This document shows, piece by piece, positions 43,144 through 53,131 of a DNA stretch of 55,690 nucleotides. Under the pieces are notes generated by a model. That model made no database searches. It had not been told where the DNA came from and saw only the letters and a program-made list of their open reading frames with translations. Within the stretch, counting starts at the first letter, position 1. Each line of letters begins with the position of its first letter. Position numbers and translations under genes: made by a program. The stretch is from an uncultured Roseburia sp. GTDB taxonomy: Bacteria > Bacillota > Clostridia > Lachnospirales > Lachnospiraceae. The stretch covers positions 1 to 55,690 of the forward strand of contig CAMUHN010000014.1 in the NCBI GenBank assembly GCA_947088675.1. The letters are read 5' to 3'.

Positions 43144-46100
43144 TTATCGAACCGTTTCTCCCAGCCGAAACGAGTACAAAAGACATTCTTTCACGCGCAG
43201 AGGCTGTTCGCCGTCTTTTGCAAAGATACGGTTCAGCGCCTCCCCGTAGAGCATGAGCTGGGCATTGTATCTGTCTTTTAACTGTTTTGCACAATCTACA
43301 TGATCTGTCTTGTAATCCAGCAGAACAATCCCGTCCTCCTCCACCCAGAATACGTCGATAATCCCCTGAATCAGCGTCAGATCGCCGCACTTTCGATCCG
43401 TGTCGTCGCCAAAACCGAACTTCGCCATTTCCTCCCCGCTAAGTCCCATCACAAAGGGCTTCTCGCGATAAAGTCTTCCTGCCGCCTCGGCGGCGCCCAT
43501 ACGCCTGGCAAGATCGGACCGCAAAAATTTTTCAATCTGTCCGGGAATGACAAGCTCTTTTATCTCCTCTGTAATCATGCCCGCCTTCAGCATAGCTTCC
43601 ATCTGTTCGTCCGGAGAATCCGGCAAATCAAACCGATAACATTCCATCACGCGGTGCATCGCCGTACCGCGCAATGCTCCCATATTTCCCGCCTCCTCCA
43701 CACCCTCTTTCAATCGGGCAAACGCCGGGATATACGGAATGATTTCCTCTTCGGGAAATACCGGATACAGTTCCTCCTCTTCCTGCTGCGCCAGCCGGCG
43801 CATAGAGCGGCGTTTTAACTCGGAGACGGAATATTTGTTTTTTTTGCCGATCTGCGCTTCATTGGGATAGCGAAACGAAAACAGATCGTCATATTTTTTC
43901 ATGTCCTCCTGGTCTGCACTGGAAATAGCGCAAAGGCAGCTCTCTTTCCGAAACGCCTCATTTGCCTGGATGCCGATTTCCCCGGTCACAAGTTCTGCAA
44001 CCGGCACAACGCGAATCTGATATTTTTCGCCGTAAGAACAGACTGCAGGGATAATCCAGTCCAGATACCCGGCGGCGCCCGCACGGGCAAGATACGAGAG
44101 CGCCCCCCTCCTGCCGGTCAGAATCATCCGCTCCCTTTCTTTTTCCAGAAATGACTGCGCGTCTTTTCTGTCCGCCGTTACAATCAGCTTTTCTTTTGCG
44201 CGTGTGAAAGCGACATAGAGCACGCGCAGTTCCTCCCCGGCGTTTTCCAGTTCAATCTGCCTGGCAAGCGCTTTCTTCACAATGGTCGGCGTTCTTAAAC
44301 GGCGCACGCCGTCGATACAGTCAAGTCCTATTCCAAGATCCGGATGAAGAATCAGACGGCTTTTTGTATCCTGTCTGTTAAATTGTTTTCCCATCCCGGA
44401 TACAAATACAATCGGAAATTCCAGTCCCTTGCTCTTATGAATGCTCATAATACGCACAACATCCTCATTTTCACCGGTCAGATCGGCCTCCCCAAAATCA
44501 ATTTGATATTTCTGCAGTTCGTCAATATAGCGCACAAAATGGAACAGGCCTTTATAACTTGTATTTTCATATGCACTCGCTTTCTCGATCAGCATAAAGA
44601 GATTTGCCTGACGCCGTTTTCCCGCAGGCATTGCAGCCGCGTAACAGCCGTATCCTGTCTCTCTTAGCAAAATCTCAATCAATTCATGTACCGGCGTATC
44701 CGGCACAATCTTACGGATATTCTGATATATGCCAAAAAAGCGAAAAAGTTTCTGTTCATAAGGCTCCATATCGCCGGCCTGTTTCAAAAGCATTTCGCAT
44801 TTTTTCAGAACACATTCATGAAAACTGCACTCCTGGTCAGTCAGACGCACCCTTGCCAGCTCCTCGTCGCTCATACCAGCGATCGGCGAGCGCAGGACTG
44901 CGGCAAGCGGGATGTCCTGCCTGGGATTATCCAGGATGCGGAGCATCGAGAGCACAGTCTGTACCTCGACGGAGGAAAAATAACCGGTTGAAGAAACCGA
45001 ATGCGCCGGGATTCCATCCGCATTTAAGACAGACGCAATCACATCAGCCCATCCGCCCGGGCTGCGCAAAAGAATTACAATGTCCGAATATCGGACAGGA
45101 CGCAATTTCCCTGTCTCTTTGTCAGTGACATGATGTTCGTCTTTTAAGCGCCGGATCCGCTGTGAAATCATTTTGGCCTCAAGCATACGTTTATCTTCAA
45201 AACCGCTTTCCGCAAATAACTCCTCGCAGGAGTCCGTAAGCAGCACTTCCGTTGACGCCATATTGTCTGTAAGATCCAAAAATTCTGCGCCGGGATAAAG
45301 CGCCGCCTGATCGTCATAAGCCACATTTCCCAGGTCTTTTTGCATGATTCTGTAAAAGACATCATTTGTAAATTCCAGCACTTCGCTGCGGCTTCGAAAG
45401 TTTTTGTGCAGATCTATGCGCTGCCTCTCACTCTCTTTTATCGTGTAAGTATCGTATTTCTCCATAAACAGCTCCGGCCTTGCAAGTCGAAACCGATAGA
45501 TACTCTGCTTGACGTCTCCCACCATAAAAATATTATTGCTGCCGCGCGCTTCGCGCGATACGGCGCGCAGCAGTGTTTCCTGCACATAATTGCTGTCCTG
45601 ATACTCGTCGATCATAATCTCTTCGTATGTATCTCGAAATACTTCCGCCGCTTTTTTCGGTTCTTTTGTCTTTTTGTCTACAAGAATATCAAGTGCAAAA
45701 TGTTCCAGATCATGAAAATCAACCAGATTCTTCCGCCGCTTTTTTTCGGCAAACTGTTCCGAAAAAGATGAGGCAAGGCGCACCAGCTCTTTCGCCATCG
45801 GCTCCGTCCTGCCGATATTTTCTATCATCTGTTCGATCGGACTGTAAAAATACTGCGCTTTTATTTTTTTTACAGTATCTTTTGCCGTATTGCGCAGCGA
45901 TTTCACCAGATCCAGTTTCACAGCATCCCCGTCAAACCCGCGGCTTGACGGCATTCTTGCGTACTGAAGCGCATAAATCGACTCGTAGAGCCCCCCAAAC
46001 GTCTTCTGTTCTGCAATATGCTGATACTGCCCCAGATCGTCGCGTATCGTTTTTTCATACATCGACGGCCCGTCGCCCTCGCACAGCAGCAGCGCCTGCT

Positions 46101-46794
46101 CCATCATTGAAACCAGGTCTGCGGCGCAGGCTCTTATTGTTTCCACAAGCGGTCCAAGAAAAGGAGCGCCGGAAAACGCTTCCTCTGTTGTAATATGGTA
46201 TCCGCCCGCACAGAAAGAAAGCCATTCATCCGGCCACGGATAGCTTCTGGAAAATTCGTACAGCGAGAGTATCATACCGCCAAGCGCCTCGTCGTTTCGC
46301 CCAAATGCATAGTTTTCTACAAACGAAAGAAATGCGCTTTGGCCCTCCTCATAATTTTGCTCCAACAGCTCCTTTAACACATCTTCTTTTAATAATTTTA
46401 ACTCGCCCTCGTCTGCAATCCGAAAATTCGGTTCCAGGCCAATCTCATAAAAATAATTGCGTATCACAAACAGGCAGAAGCTGTCGATCGTTGTAATCTG
46501 CGCATTGTGAATCAGCGTCAGCTGGCGCATCAGATGCTCATTCTGCGGGTTTTCTTCCAGCGCGCGCTCAATCGCCGCGCCGATCCGCCCGCGCATCTCT
46601 GCAGCGGCCGCATTGGTAAACGTCACAATCAAAAGCCGGTCGATGTCAACCGGTTTTTCCCGATCCGTAATGATATTTATAATACGCTGCACCAATACCG
46701 CGGTCTTGCCGGAACCGGCTGCCGCCGATACCAAAATATTGCGCCCGCGAAGTTCAATAACCTGTTTTTGTTCCGGCGTCCATGACATCCCCAT
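43144..46794 (-). CDS. addA: ATP-dependent helicase/nuclease subunit A
   Basis: A 1216-residue UvrD-like helicase with C-terminal RecB-type nuclease, one half of the AddAB break-resection machine. Walker A ILVSAAAGSGKTAVLVQRI near residue 25, motif II VDFHDLEH / MIDEYQDSN, motif VI LYVAFTRAKEKLIVTA, and nuclease motifs GIIDVFW and IVLLDYKTDHV close to the end. ATG at 46794 lies 8 bases after GGGGAGG and about 40 bases inside the end of addB, so the two are translationally coupled. Confidence 0.96.
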   Translation of the reverse strand: MGMSWTPEQKQVIELRGRNILVSAAAGSGKTAVLVQRIINIITDREKPVDIDRLLIVTFTNAAAAEMRGRIGAAIERALEENPQNEHLMRQLTLIHNAQITTIDSFCLFVIRNYFYEIGLEPNFRIADEGELKLLKEDVLKELLEQNYEEGQSAFLSFVENYAFGRNDEALGGMILSLYEFSRSYPWPDEWLSFCAGGYHITTEEAFSGAPFLGPLVETIRACAADLVSMMEQALLLCEGDGPSMYEKTIRDDLGQYQHIAEQKTFGGLYESIYALQYARMPSSRGFDGDAVKLDLVKSLRNTAKDTVKKIKAQYFYSPIEQMIENIGRTEPMAKELVRLASSFSEQFAEKKRRKNLVDFHDLEHFALDILVDKKTKEPKKAAEVFRDTYEEIMIDEYQDSNYVQETLLRAVSREARGSNNIFMVGDVKQSIYRFRLARPELFMEKYDTYTIKESERQRIDLHKNFRSRSEVLEFTNDVFYRIMQKDLGNVAYDDQAALYPGAEFLDLTDNMASTEVLLTDSCEELFAESGFEDKRMLEAKMISQRIRRLKDEHHVTDKETGKLRPVRYSDIVILLRSPGGWADVIASVLNADGIPAHSVSSTGYFSSVEVQTVLSMLRILDNPRQDIPLAAVLRSPIAGMSDEELARVRLTDQECSFHECVLKKCEMLLKQAGDMEPYEQKLFRFFGIYQNIRKIVPDTPVHELIEILLRETGYGCYAAAMPAGKRRQANLFMLIEKASAYENTSYKGLFHFVRYIDELQKYQIDFGEADLTGENEDVVRIMSIHKSKGLEFPIVFVSGMGKQFNRQDTKSRLILHPDLGIGLDCIDGVRRLRTPTIVKKALARQIELENAGEELRVLYVAFTRAKEKLIVTADRKDAQSFLEKERERMILTGRRGALSYLARAGAAGYLDWIIPAVCSYGEKYQIRVVPVAELVTGEIGIQANEAFRKESCLCAISSADQEDMKKYDDLFSFRYPNEAQIGKKNKYSVSELKRRSMRRLAQQEEEELYPVFPEEEIIPYIPAFARLKEGVEEAGNMGALRGTAMHRVMECYRFDLPDSPDEQMEAMLKAGMITEEIKELVIPGQIEKFLRSDLARRMGAAEAAGRLYREKPFVMGLSGEEMAKFGFGDDTDRKCGDLTLIQGIIDVFWVEEDGIVLLDYKTDHVDCAKQLKDRYNAQLMLYGEALNRIFAKDGEQPLRVKECLLYSFRLGETVR

Positions 46795-49700
46795 CCGACG
46801 CACCTCCCCGCATGGATTCTAATATTTCTTCGTTTCCGAACTGCTTCAGACGATTGTATTCATAGCCCGGCAGACGCGAGTCAAACCCGCAGACTGTATG
46901 ATACGGACAGTAATCGCACCCGCTCTTTTCGTCCAGCAGATAAGGATGCGCAGACGAGTCGCCCCGAAAAATCTGCTGCCCCGTCTTTTTGATCACTTCG
47001 CTGACATAAGCGGAAACCATTTGAAATTCCTCTGCATTCAAGGTTTTTGAAGTCGCTTTCAGAGAACCGTCCGTTTTCTCTGCAACGGGAATTACCGAAG
47101 AACTTCCCGAAAATGATTCGTCCATCGCGCGATAAACCGATTCGTCCTCGTTTACCATTCCGTTTAATTTTAATTGTTCGAGCACTGCCTGCCGTATCTC
47201 CTCCTCCGATTCCGTGCCGTTTCCGTCAATCATCGGATTGGCGATGTGATAGTAAAAAATGCCTGCCGGTTTTGCGCTTTTATCCGGATGCTGCTCTGCC
47301 ACCAGTTCAAGCGCTGCATTCAGATAAACCACAAGCTGTAACTGCAGCCCGTAATAGAGATTTAACAGGGAGAACGAGGTGCTGCCCGATTTATAGTCAA
47401 TAATCTTAACATAGACCGCATCGTCCGTTTCATAAGTGTCAATTCGGTCAATTCTGCCGCGCAGATGCATCTTTTCCTCCTCGCTCAGCTGAAAATGAAT
47501 CGCCGAGAGCTTATTTTCTCTGGAAAACGCGATCTCAAAATTACTCGGCACAAACCTGCCTTTCTGTATCTGCGCAATGAGCGCCCAGACCGTCTGCTTT
47601 AATGTTTCTTTCATGCGCCCCAGAAGATACCGGTTTCTCGCCTCCTCGAATGCGCCCGTATTTTCTTCCGACAATATGGATTCTTCCATGCATTCCTCTA
47701 CCCAGCGCTCCTGGAGCTCTTTTGGCAGGTCAAACCAGGTATATTCTGATTCCCGTATACGGTTTGCAAAACGCTCCAGCACATCGTGATAGATATTTCC
47801 CATATCGACGCCTGCAAATGACAAAAGCTGACGCTCTTTCAGCCGAAGCCCATAGGCAAGGTAGTGGGAAAACGCACACGCCGCAAATCGTTCCAGACGC
47901 GTCACACTGTTTTCCAGAACCGTACCGTAAAGCGCCCTTGTGACTGCCCGCCCGATCGGCTCGCCCTTATAAACCGTACAGGCGGCGTCAATCAGCCCGC
48001 CCGCCTTCTTTGCATATTCTTCCGAAGAAAAATACCAGCCCGCCAGTGCGGCCCATGCACCGTTAAACTCTTTCTTCTGCAGTCCTTCGATAAAAAACTG
48101 CAGCGCATTTTCCGGCGTCAGAATATCCTCCGCCTGTTCCCCCTCCTCAATCTGCGCGATGCGCAACCCGGGGAACAATTTTGTCAGCGACGAGATCAGA
48201 TAGGACGGCCGCAGCGCCTTTCCGTCTGCATCGGTTCCGGCGTATGTCACATAAAGCGCGTTCGACGGCTTTGTCAGGTTCAGATAGAGATAAAATTTCT
48301 GAATAAAGACTTTTTCCCGCGCCCCCGGCGCAAGCTCCAGCTGCTGCTCTTTGATTTTTTCACGTTCAAACTGGGAAATTATCCCTCCCGCGCCTCCCGC
48401 TTTGGGGACAATACCGTCGTTTACGCCTGCAAAAAACAGCACTTTGATATGATTTAATCTTGTGCGCTCAATATCTCCAATCGTCACCCGGTCGTTGCCC
48501 GGCGGAATAATCCCGACTTTTGCCGCTTCTAACCCCGCATCTAAAATATCGCCAAACTCCCGCATCGGGATGATTTCATCGCCCAGCAGATTTGTTATTT
48601 TATCCAATAGATCCATAACAATCCGGTATATCTGTGCATATTCTTTTGCTTTTGCCGGATTGCCGGCTTCCTCAAATGCCAGCTCTTTTTTTTTCAGATT
48701 TTGCTGTGCATGAAGAGAGCACAAAAACTGATACAGCGCGTAAGTCTGTTGTGCGACAGTTTTTTGTTCTCCCCTCCCGGACGGAACAAATGCTTTCACA
48801 AGCGGTTCAAATGTCAGAACGACTGCCTTTCGTATTCGATTCAGGCAGAGCATTTTTTCGGCGTCCGCGTCCTTTGTTACCGGCGTAAAGACACGGTTCC
48901 AGCGTTTTCTGCCCCGGATCCCTTTTGCAAGCACATAATTTTCGAGACAGTCAATATCGTTTTCATCTAACATTGCCTCCCCCGTCTCCGCTGCAACGGA
49001 GATGGAAGCCATCCCGCAGCGCAAAAACCGAAAGACGCTTTCATACGAAAAGTCATATTCAATCACTTCAAGCGCGGACCTGATCAGCTCGATAAACGGA
49101 TGAAATAAAATATTTCTTGTCTGATCTATAAAATAGGGGATACCGTACTGCCCGAAAATTTCCGGCACATAATTTGCATACTGCGGCACATCCCCGGTCA
49201 CAACTGCGATATCGCGGTAGAGATAACCGTTTTGCCGGACCAGACGCGTAATCTCTTTTGCCACGAATGTCAGTTCCGCCCTTGGATTTTTTGCTGCAAA
49301 CAATCTGATCTGTTTTGTTTCTTCTTTCCAGGTACGTTTTGTGACGCGAAAAAGGTTCTGTTCCATAAAAAAAAGTTCCGGCGCTCCCTGAAATCGCAGT
49401 TCGCCGGAGGGTTTTAAAATAATCGGATCCCTGACTTCCACCGATGTTTCCCGTGCCATCTCCATTAATGTATGCACTGTTTTTTTACTCAGCGCAAACA
49501 GCTCATGGATTCCTCTGCTGCGGTAAAAATCTTCTCTTACATCGATTGTCACCGAGACAATCACTTCTTTTGCAAGAAGAAAGAGCTCCTGCAGCAGACG
49601 GTTTTGCAGAGGCGTAAAACCGGTAAATTCGTCGCATACGATCACGCTGTCTTTTATAAGCCTGGACCCTGCCGCCACATCGACAAGCAGCGAGAGCACT

Positions 49701-50236
49701 TCCTCCGACGGAATATATTTTCCCTGCAGATATTCGCGAAACCCCCGGTATATCACAAGGATATCTTTCATTTTCAGCAAAAGCGCTTCTCCGACGGAAT
49801 TGCTCTCTAAAAAATCCTCCAGCACATCCGGCGAAATATTATATTGGGTCAGCTCGGAAATCAGAGATTTCAGCTCGCTGATATACCCCATTTTGTTTAA
49901 ACTGCCGCGCAGAACGGTAAGTTCGTTCTTTTTTTGCTCCGCTACTTTTCGCAGCACCAGGTTCTTGCCCGTCTCCTCCAATACAACAAGCCCCTGTTTT
50001 CCAAGCTCATCAAAAACGCGGTAAGCCAGGCGCGCAAAACTTAATACATCCACATTCATAATCGCGTGGTTCTTCTGTCTCTCCACCAGTTCCCGCTGTG
50101 TCTGCATTGTAAACTGTTCGGGCACCAGAATAATAAAATTCTGATCGGGATGTTCGCCTGCACGGCGCAGGATAGATTCATATAATTTTCCTGATTTTCC
50201 GCTTCCGGAATTTCCAAAAACAAATTGCAGCGACAT
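46754..50236 (-). CDS. addB: ATP-dependent helicase/nuclease subunit B
   Basis: A 1160-residue partner of AddA. N-terminal Walker A FGNSGSGKSGKLYESI (residues 7-22) is retained, as in the Bacillus protein. C-terminal nuclease motif AVYVKIIDYKSG. The four iron-sulfur cysteines are present: one in LERFAACAFSHYLAYGL and three in SGCDYCPYHTVCGFD. AGGAGAGG lies close to the ATG. Both nuclease domains of the complex are therefore intact. Confidence 0.96.
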   Translation of the reverse strand: MSLQFVFGNSGSGKSGKLYESILRRAGEHPDQNFIILVPEQFTMQTQRELVERQKNHAIMNVDVLSFARLAYRVFDELGKQGLVVLEETGKNLVLRKVAEQKKNELTVLRGSLNKMGYISELKSLISELTQYNISPDVLEDFLESNSVGEALLLKMKDILVIYRGFREYLQGKYIPSEEVLSLLVDVAAGSRLIKDSVIVCDEFTGFTPLQNRLLQELFLLAKEVIVSVTIDVREDFYRSRGIHELFALSKKTVHTLMEMARETSVEVRDPIILKPSGELRFQGAPELFFMEQNLFRVTKRTWKEETKQIRLFAAKNPRAELTFVAKEITRLVRQNGYLYRDIAVVTGDVPQYANYVPEIFGQYGIPYFIDQTRNILFHPFIELIRSALEVIEYDFSYESVFRFLRCGMASISVAAETGEAMLDENDIDCLENYVLAKGIRGRKRWNRVFTPVTKDADAEKMLCLNRIRKAVVLTFEPLVKAFVPSGRGEQKTVAQQTYALYQFLCSLHAQQNLKKKELAFEEAGNPAKAKEYAQIYRIVMDLLDKITNLLGDEIIPMREFGDILDAGLEAAKVGIIPPGNDRVTIGDIERTRLNHIKVLFFAGVNDGIVPKAGGAGGIISQFEREKIKEQQLELAPGAREKVFIQKFYLYLNLTKPSNALYVTYAGTDADGKALRPSYLISSLTKLFPGLRIAQIEEGEQAEDILTPENALQFFIEGLQKKEFNGAWAALAGWYFSSEEYAKKAGGLIDAACTVYKGEPIGRAVTRALYGTVLENSVTRLERFAACAFSHYLAYGLRLKERQLLSFAGVDMGNIYHDVLERFANRIRESEYTWFDLPKELQERWVEECMEESILSEENTGAFEEARNRYLLGRMKETLKQTVWALIAQIQKGRFVPSNFEIAFSRENKLSAIHFQLSEEEKMHLRGRIDRIDTYETDDAVYVKIIDYKSGSTSFSLLNLYYGLQLQLVVYLNAALELVAEQHPDKSAKPAGIFYYHIANPMIDGNGTESEEEIRQAVLEQLKLNGMVNEDESVYRAMDESFSGSSSVIPVAEKTDGSLKATSKTLNAEEFQMVSAYVSEVIKKTGQQIFRGDSSAHPYLLDEKSGCDYCPYHTVCGFDSRLPGYEYNRLKQFGNEEILESMRGGASDGDVMDAGTKTGY

Positions 50237-50268
50237 GGGCCTCTCCTGTTCTTAAATTCAATACACTT

Positions 50269-50297
50269 ATTTTAACAGACAATCCGACGGATTACAA
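50269..50297 (-). promoter_or_regulatory. Sigma-A promoter of addBA
   Basis: TTGTAA (50292-50297) and TAAAAT (50269-50274), with TG one base before the -10 and a 17-base spacer, about 35 bases from the addB ATG. No LexA-like palindrome was seen. Confidence 0.65.
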
Positions 50298-50310
50298 CCG
50301 TTCCGAAACA

Positions 50311-50892
50311 TTATAAATTGATCGCATAAAAAATGAGCGTCATCTGCATCAGAAGAATCAACGGGATGCCAAACGCAAAATAATCTTTTTTTGTCTTATG
50401 ATGAAATGCATACATTCCGACAAGCCCGCCTGCAGACCCGCCAAGAACGGAAAGTCCAAGAAGCGTGACGATACGTATTCTGCGCCGGCGCCTGACTGCA
50501 AGAAATTTATCAATTCCAAACGCAAGAAACGTAATCACATTTACTGCCGCAAGATAAACGCACAATATCTGATTGTCGTAAAAAAGCTGCCAAACCGCAA
50601 AATGAATCTCATCCCGATGATAACCTTTGACAAACAATACTGCGACGGTCTGCATCACAAAGACGCAGAGAACAAATACACGCTGCATCATATTGTCTTT
50701 ATCCGCCTTTCGATCAAACAACAAAATTGCAGCCAGCAGACCCAACGAACCGCCCAGCAGCGCTGTAAACAGGAAAACAGGATCTCTGCGCCTGCCGGAC
50801 GTATGAGCGCGCAGCCGGTGATTCAGTGTAAAAAATAAAAAACCTGTCAGATTAACCGCAATCAGGTAATAATCCAGATAACCCAAATTCAT
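50311..50892 (-). CDS. Duplicated DUF1294 membrane protein
   Basis: A 193-residue protein with six or so membrane helices arranged as two DUF1294 units. Unit 1: FLFTALLGGSLGLLAAILLFDRKADKDNM. Unit 2: VTLLGLSVLGGSAGGLVGMYAFHHKTKKDYF, the better match to the family's GGS.G...GM..F.HKT pattern. Single-unit proteins of about 90-120 residues are the norm, so this is a tandem duplication in which unit 1 has drifted. ATG at 50892 with GGGGAG 9 bases upstream is preferred; in-frame upstream ATGs overlap the glyS terminator. Function unknown. Confidence 0.8.
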   Translation of the reverse strand: MNLGYLDYYLIAVNLTGFLFFTLNHRLRAHTSGRRRDPVFLFTALLGGSLGLLAAILLFDRKADKDNMMQRVFVLCVFVMQTVAVLFVKGYHRDEIHFAVWQLFYDNQILCVYLAAVNVITFLAFGIDKFLAVRRRRRIRIVTLLGLSVLGGSAGGLVGMYAFHHKTKKDYFAFGIPLILLMQMTLIFYAINL

Positions 50893-50923
50893 TTGCTCAT
50901 GCTCCCCTTTTTTCATACACAAA

Positions 50924-50945
50924 CGCCGGTGGTCTCCCACCGGCG
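50924..50945 (-). terminator. Terminator hairpin after glyS
   Basis: CGCCGGTGG (50924-50932) and CCACCGGCG (50937-50945) form a perfect GC-rich 9-bp stem with a TCTC loop, 29 bases past the glyS stop, followed on the minus strand by TTTGTGT. The T-run is broken, so termination may be partial and let transcription continue into the DUF1294 gene. Confidence 0.6.
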
Positions 50946-50973
50946 CTTCTTTCCGCTATTTCCCGCAATGTGC

Positions 50974-52371
50974 CTAAAACTCCATCTTCTTTGCAAAATA
51001 TGTTTCCAGATCGCTGATCTGAATACGCTCCTGCTCCATCGTATCGCGGTCGCGCACCGTCACTGCGCCGTCTGTCTCCGACTCAAAGTCATAGGTAACG
51101 CAAAACGGCGTTCCGATTTCATCCTGTCTTCTGTACCGCTTTCCGATATTTCCCCTGTCGTCATACTCACAATTATATTTTTTGGAAAGGCGCGTAAATA
51201 TCTTCTCCGCCCCGTCAGCCAGCTTTTTGGAGAGCGGGAGCACACCGATTTTTACCGGAGCAAGCGCCGGGTGAAAATGCAGCACGGTGCGCATATCCGG
51301 CTTTTCCTCCGTTCCGATATTTTCCTCATCGTAAGCAGCGCAGAGAAATGCCAGTACAACGCGGTCGGCTCCCAGCGACGGCTCAATGACATACGGAATG
51401 TAACGCTCATTCTTTTCATCGTCAAAATATGTAAGATCCTCTTTGGATGTATTCTGATGCTGCGAAAGGTCGTAATCGGTGCGGTCGGCAATCCCCCACA
51501 ATTCACCCCAGCCAAACGGGAATAAAAATTCAATATCGGTCGTTCCCTTACTGTAAAAGCTTAGTTCCTCCGGCGAATGGTCACGAAGCCGCATTTCCTC
51601 CTCTTTCATCCCAAGGGACAGCAGCCAGTCACGGCAGAACCCTCTCCAGTACTGGAACCACTCAAGATCCGTTCCCGGCTCACAGAAAAATTCAAGTTCC
51701 ATCTGCTCAAACTCACGCGTGCGGAACGTAAAATTACCCGGCGTAATTTCATTTCGAAATGATTTTCCGATCTGCCCGATTCCAAACGGAATCTTTTTGC
51801 GTGAAGTGCGCTGCACATTCTTAAAGTTTACAAAGATACCCTGCGCCGTCTCCGGGCGAAGGTAAACCGTATTCTTCGCATCCTCCGTCACACCCTGAAA
51901 GGTCTTAAACATCAGGTTAAACTGCCTGATATCGGTAAAATTATGTTTTCCGCAGGTCGGGCACGGCACGTTGTGATCCTCAATAAACCGAACCATCTCC
52001 TCCTGGCTCATCGCATCCGCCGATCCCTGCATCGCAATATCATGTTCCGCGGCAAAATCCTCAATAATTTTGTCCGCCCGAAAACGCTCATGACATTCTT
52101 TACAGTCCATCAGCGGATCGGAAAATCCGCCCAGATGGCCGGATGCGACCCAGGTCTGGGGATTCATTAAAATGGCACAGTCTACGCCGACATTATAGGG
52201 ATTCTCCTGAATAAATTTCTGCCACCATGCCCTCTTTACATTATTTTTAAGCTCCACGCCAAGATTTCCGTAATCCCATGTATTCGCCAGACCGCCGTAA
52301 ATTTCGGAACCCGGATAGATAAATCCTCTCGACTTTGCCAGTGCCACAATCTTATCCATTGATTTTTCCAT
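50974..52371 (-). CDS. glyS: Glycyl-tRNA synthetase, homodimeric type
   Basis: A 465-residue class II enzyme of the alpha-2 (eukaryote/Firmicutes) type, not the alpha2-beta2 GlyQ/GlyS form. N-terminal [26 protein letters not shown], motif 2 [25 protein letters not shown], late motif [12 protein letters not shown] and an anticodon-binding domain from about 360. A CxxC..CxxC-like insert (CKECHERF and CPTCGKHNF) may bind zinc. GAGG lies 8 bases before the ATG. Confidence 0.96.
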   Translation of the reverse strand: MEKSMDKIVALAKSRGFIYPGSEIYGGLANTWDYGNLGVELKNNVKRAWWQKFIQENPYNVGVDCAILMNPQTWVASGHLGGFSDPLMDCKECHERFRADKIIEDFAAEHDIAMQGSADAMSQEEMVRFIEDHNVPCPTCGKHNFTDIRQFNLMFKTFQGVTEDAKNTVYLRPETAQGIFVNFKNVQRTSRKKIPFGIGQIGKSFRNEITPGNFTFRTREFEQMELEFFCEPGTDLEWFQYWRGFCRDWLLSLGMKEEEMRLRDHSPEELSFYSKGTTDIEFLFPFGWGELWGIADRTDYDLSQHQNTSKEDLTYFDDEKNERYIPYVIEPSLGADRVVLAFLCAAYDEENIGTEEKPDMRTVLHFHPALAPVKIGVLPLSKKLADGAEKIFTRLSKKYNCEYDDRGNIGKRYRRQDEIGTPFCVTYDFESETDGAVTVRDRDTMEQERIQISDLETYFAKKMEF

Positions 52372-52442
52372 TCCTTTTTCCTCGCCTTTCTTAAGATTTG
52401 TACAGATACTTTCGGCCTATGATATATGCCGTAAGTATTACA

Positions 52443-53060
52443 TCATTTATATACAATATAAGTGTATATCTCTGTCTCCAGGGAGTCACTGTCGGCGCCG
52501 ATCGTCACGCTGTCCGTTCCTGTCACCTCGACATGATCCGTTGAGACATAGCAGATTTCTCCCTCCACTTTCACATTTGTATTTGCCTTTATAATCACGG
52601 TTTTTAAATCGCCCTCGCCGTAAAAATCTGTTTTCTGCGCGCTGCCTGTTACTTTGCCGTCTTCTACCGCCGAAAATTCCACATCAAATCCATATCCTTC
52701 GGCCAGTGCATTGACAACTTTTCCCTGATACATCTCAATTCCGATCGTGTTGCGGTAATCCTCAGCCGTCTGATATTTCATCTGAAGTCTGACTTTCTGG
52801 TCTTCCACAGAAAAATCCTCCACTTTCACCGCATTTTTCCCGTGTTCTTCGTTGTAGGACGAGACAAAGTCCTCCATATCTTTTTTAAATTCCTCTTCCG
52901 AATAATATCCCTGATCAAACACATCAACATCCAGCGTTGTAATCGCGCCTTTCTTATCCACATAGACAACGCTCTCATCGCCCGAAAGCTTCGTGCCGCA
53001 GCCGGACAAAATCCCCGCGCCAAATAAAATACAGATTGCAATACAAAGTCTTCTCTTCAT
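52443..53060 (-). CDS. Lipoprotein of unknown function
   Basis: A 205-residue lipoprotein: signal MKRRLCIAICILFGAGI and lipobox LSGC (Cys21). The mature part is acidic and beta-rich: VVYVDKKGAITTLDVDVFD, EEFKKDMEDFVSSYNEEHGKNAV, then a duplicated strand pattern ending IYTYIVYK. Similar proteins with a KDG.I....E.FD..YY...E start are frequent in Lachnospiraceae next to housekeeping genes; I know no function. It lies between recO and glyS in the same direction. Confidence 0.8.
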   Translation of the reverse strand: MKRRLCIAICILFGAGILSGCGTKLSGDESVVYVDKKGAITTLDVDVFDQGYYSEEEFKKDMEDFVSSYNEEHGKNAVKVEDFSVEDQKVRLQMKYQTAEDYRNTIGIEMYQGKVVNALAEGYGFDVEFSAVEDGKVTGSAQKTDFYGEGDLKTVIIKANTNVKVEGEICYVSTDHVEVTGTDSVTIGADSDSLETEIYTYIVYK

Positions 53061-53131
53061 AGCTATTCCCCCTTGATCTAAATCAGCCTTTGCTATTATA
53101 CTATTTTAAGTCCCCGATGTAAAGCAGACAA

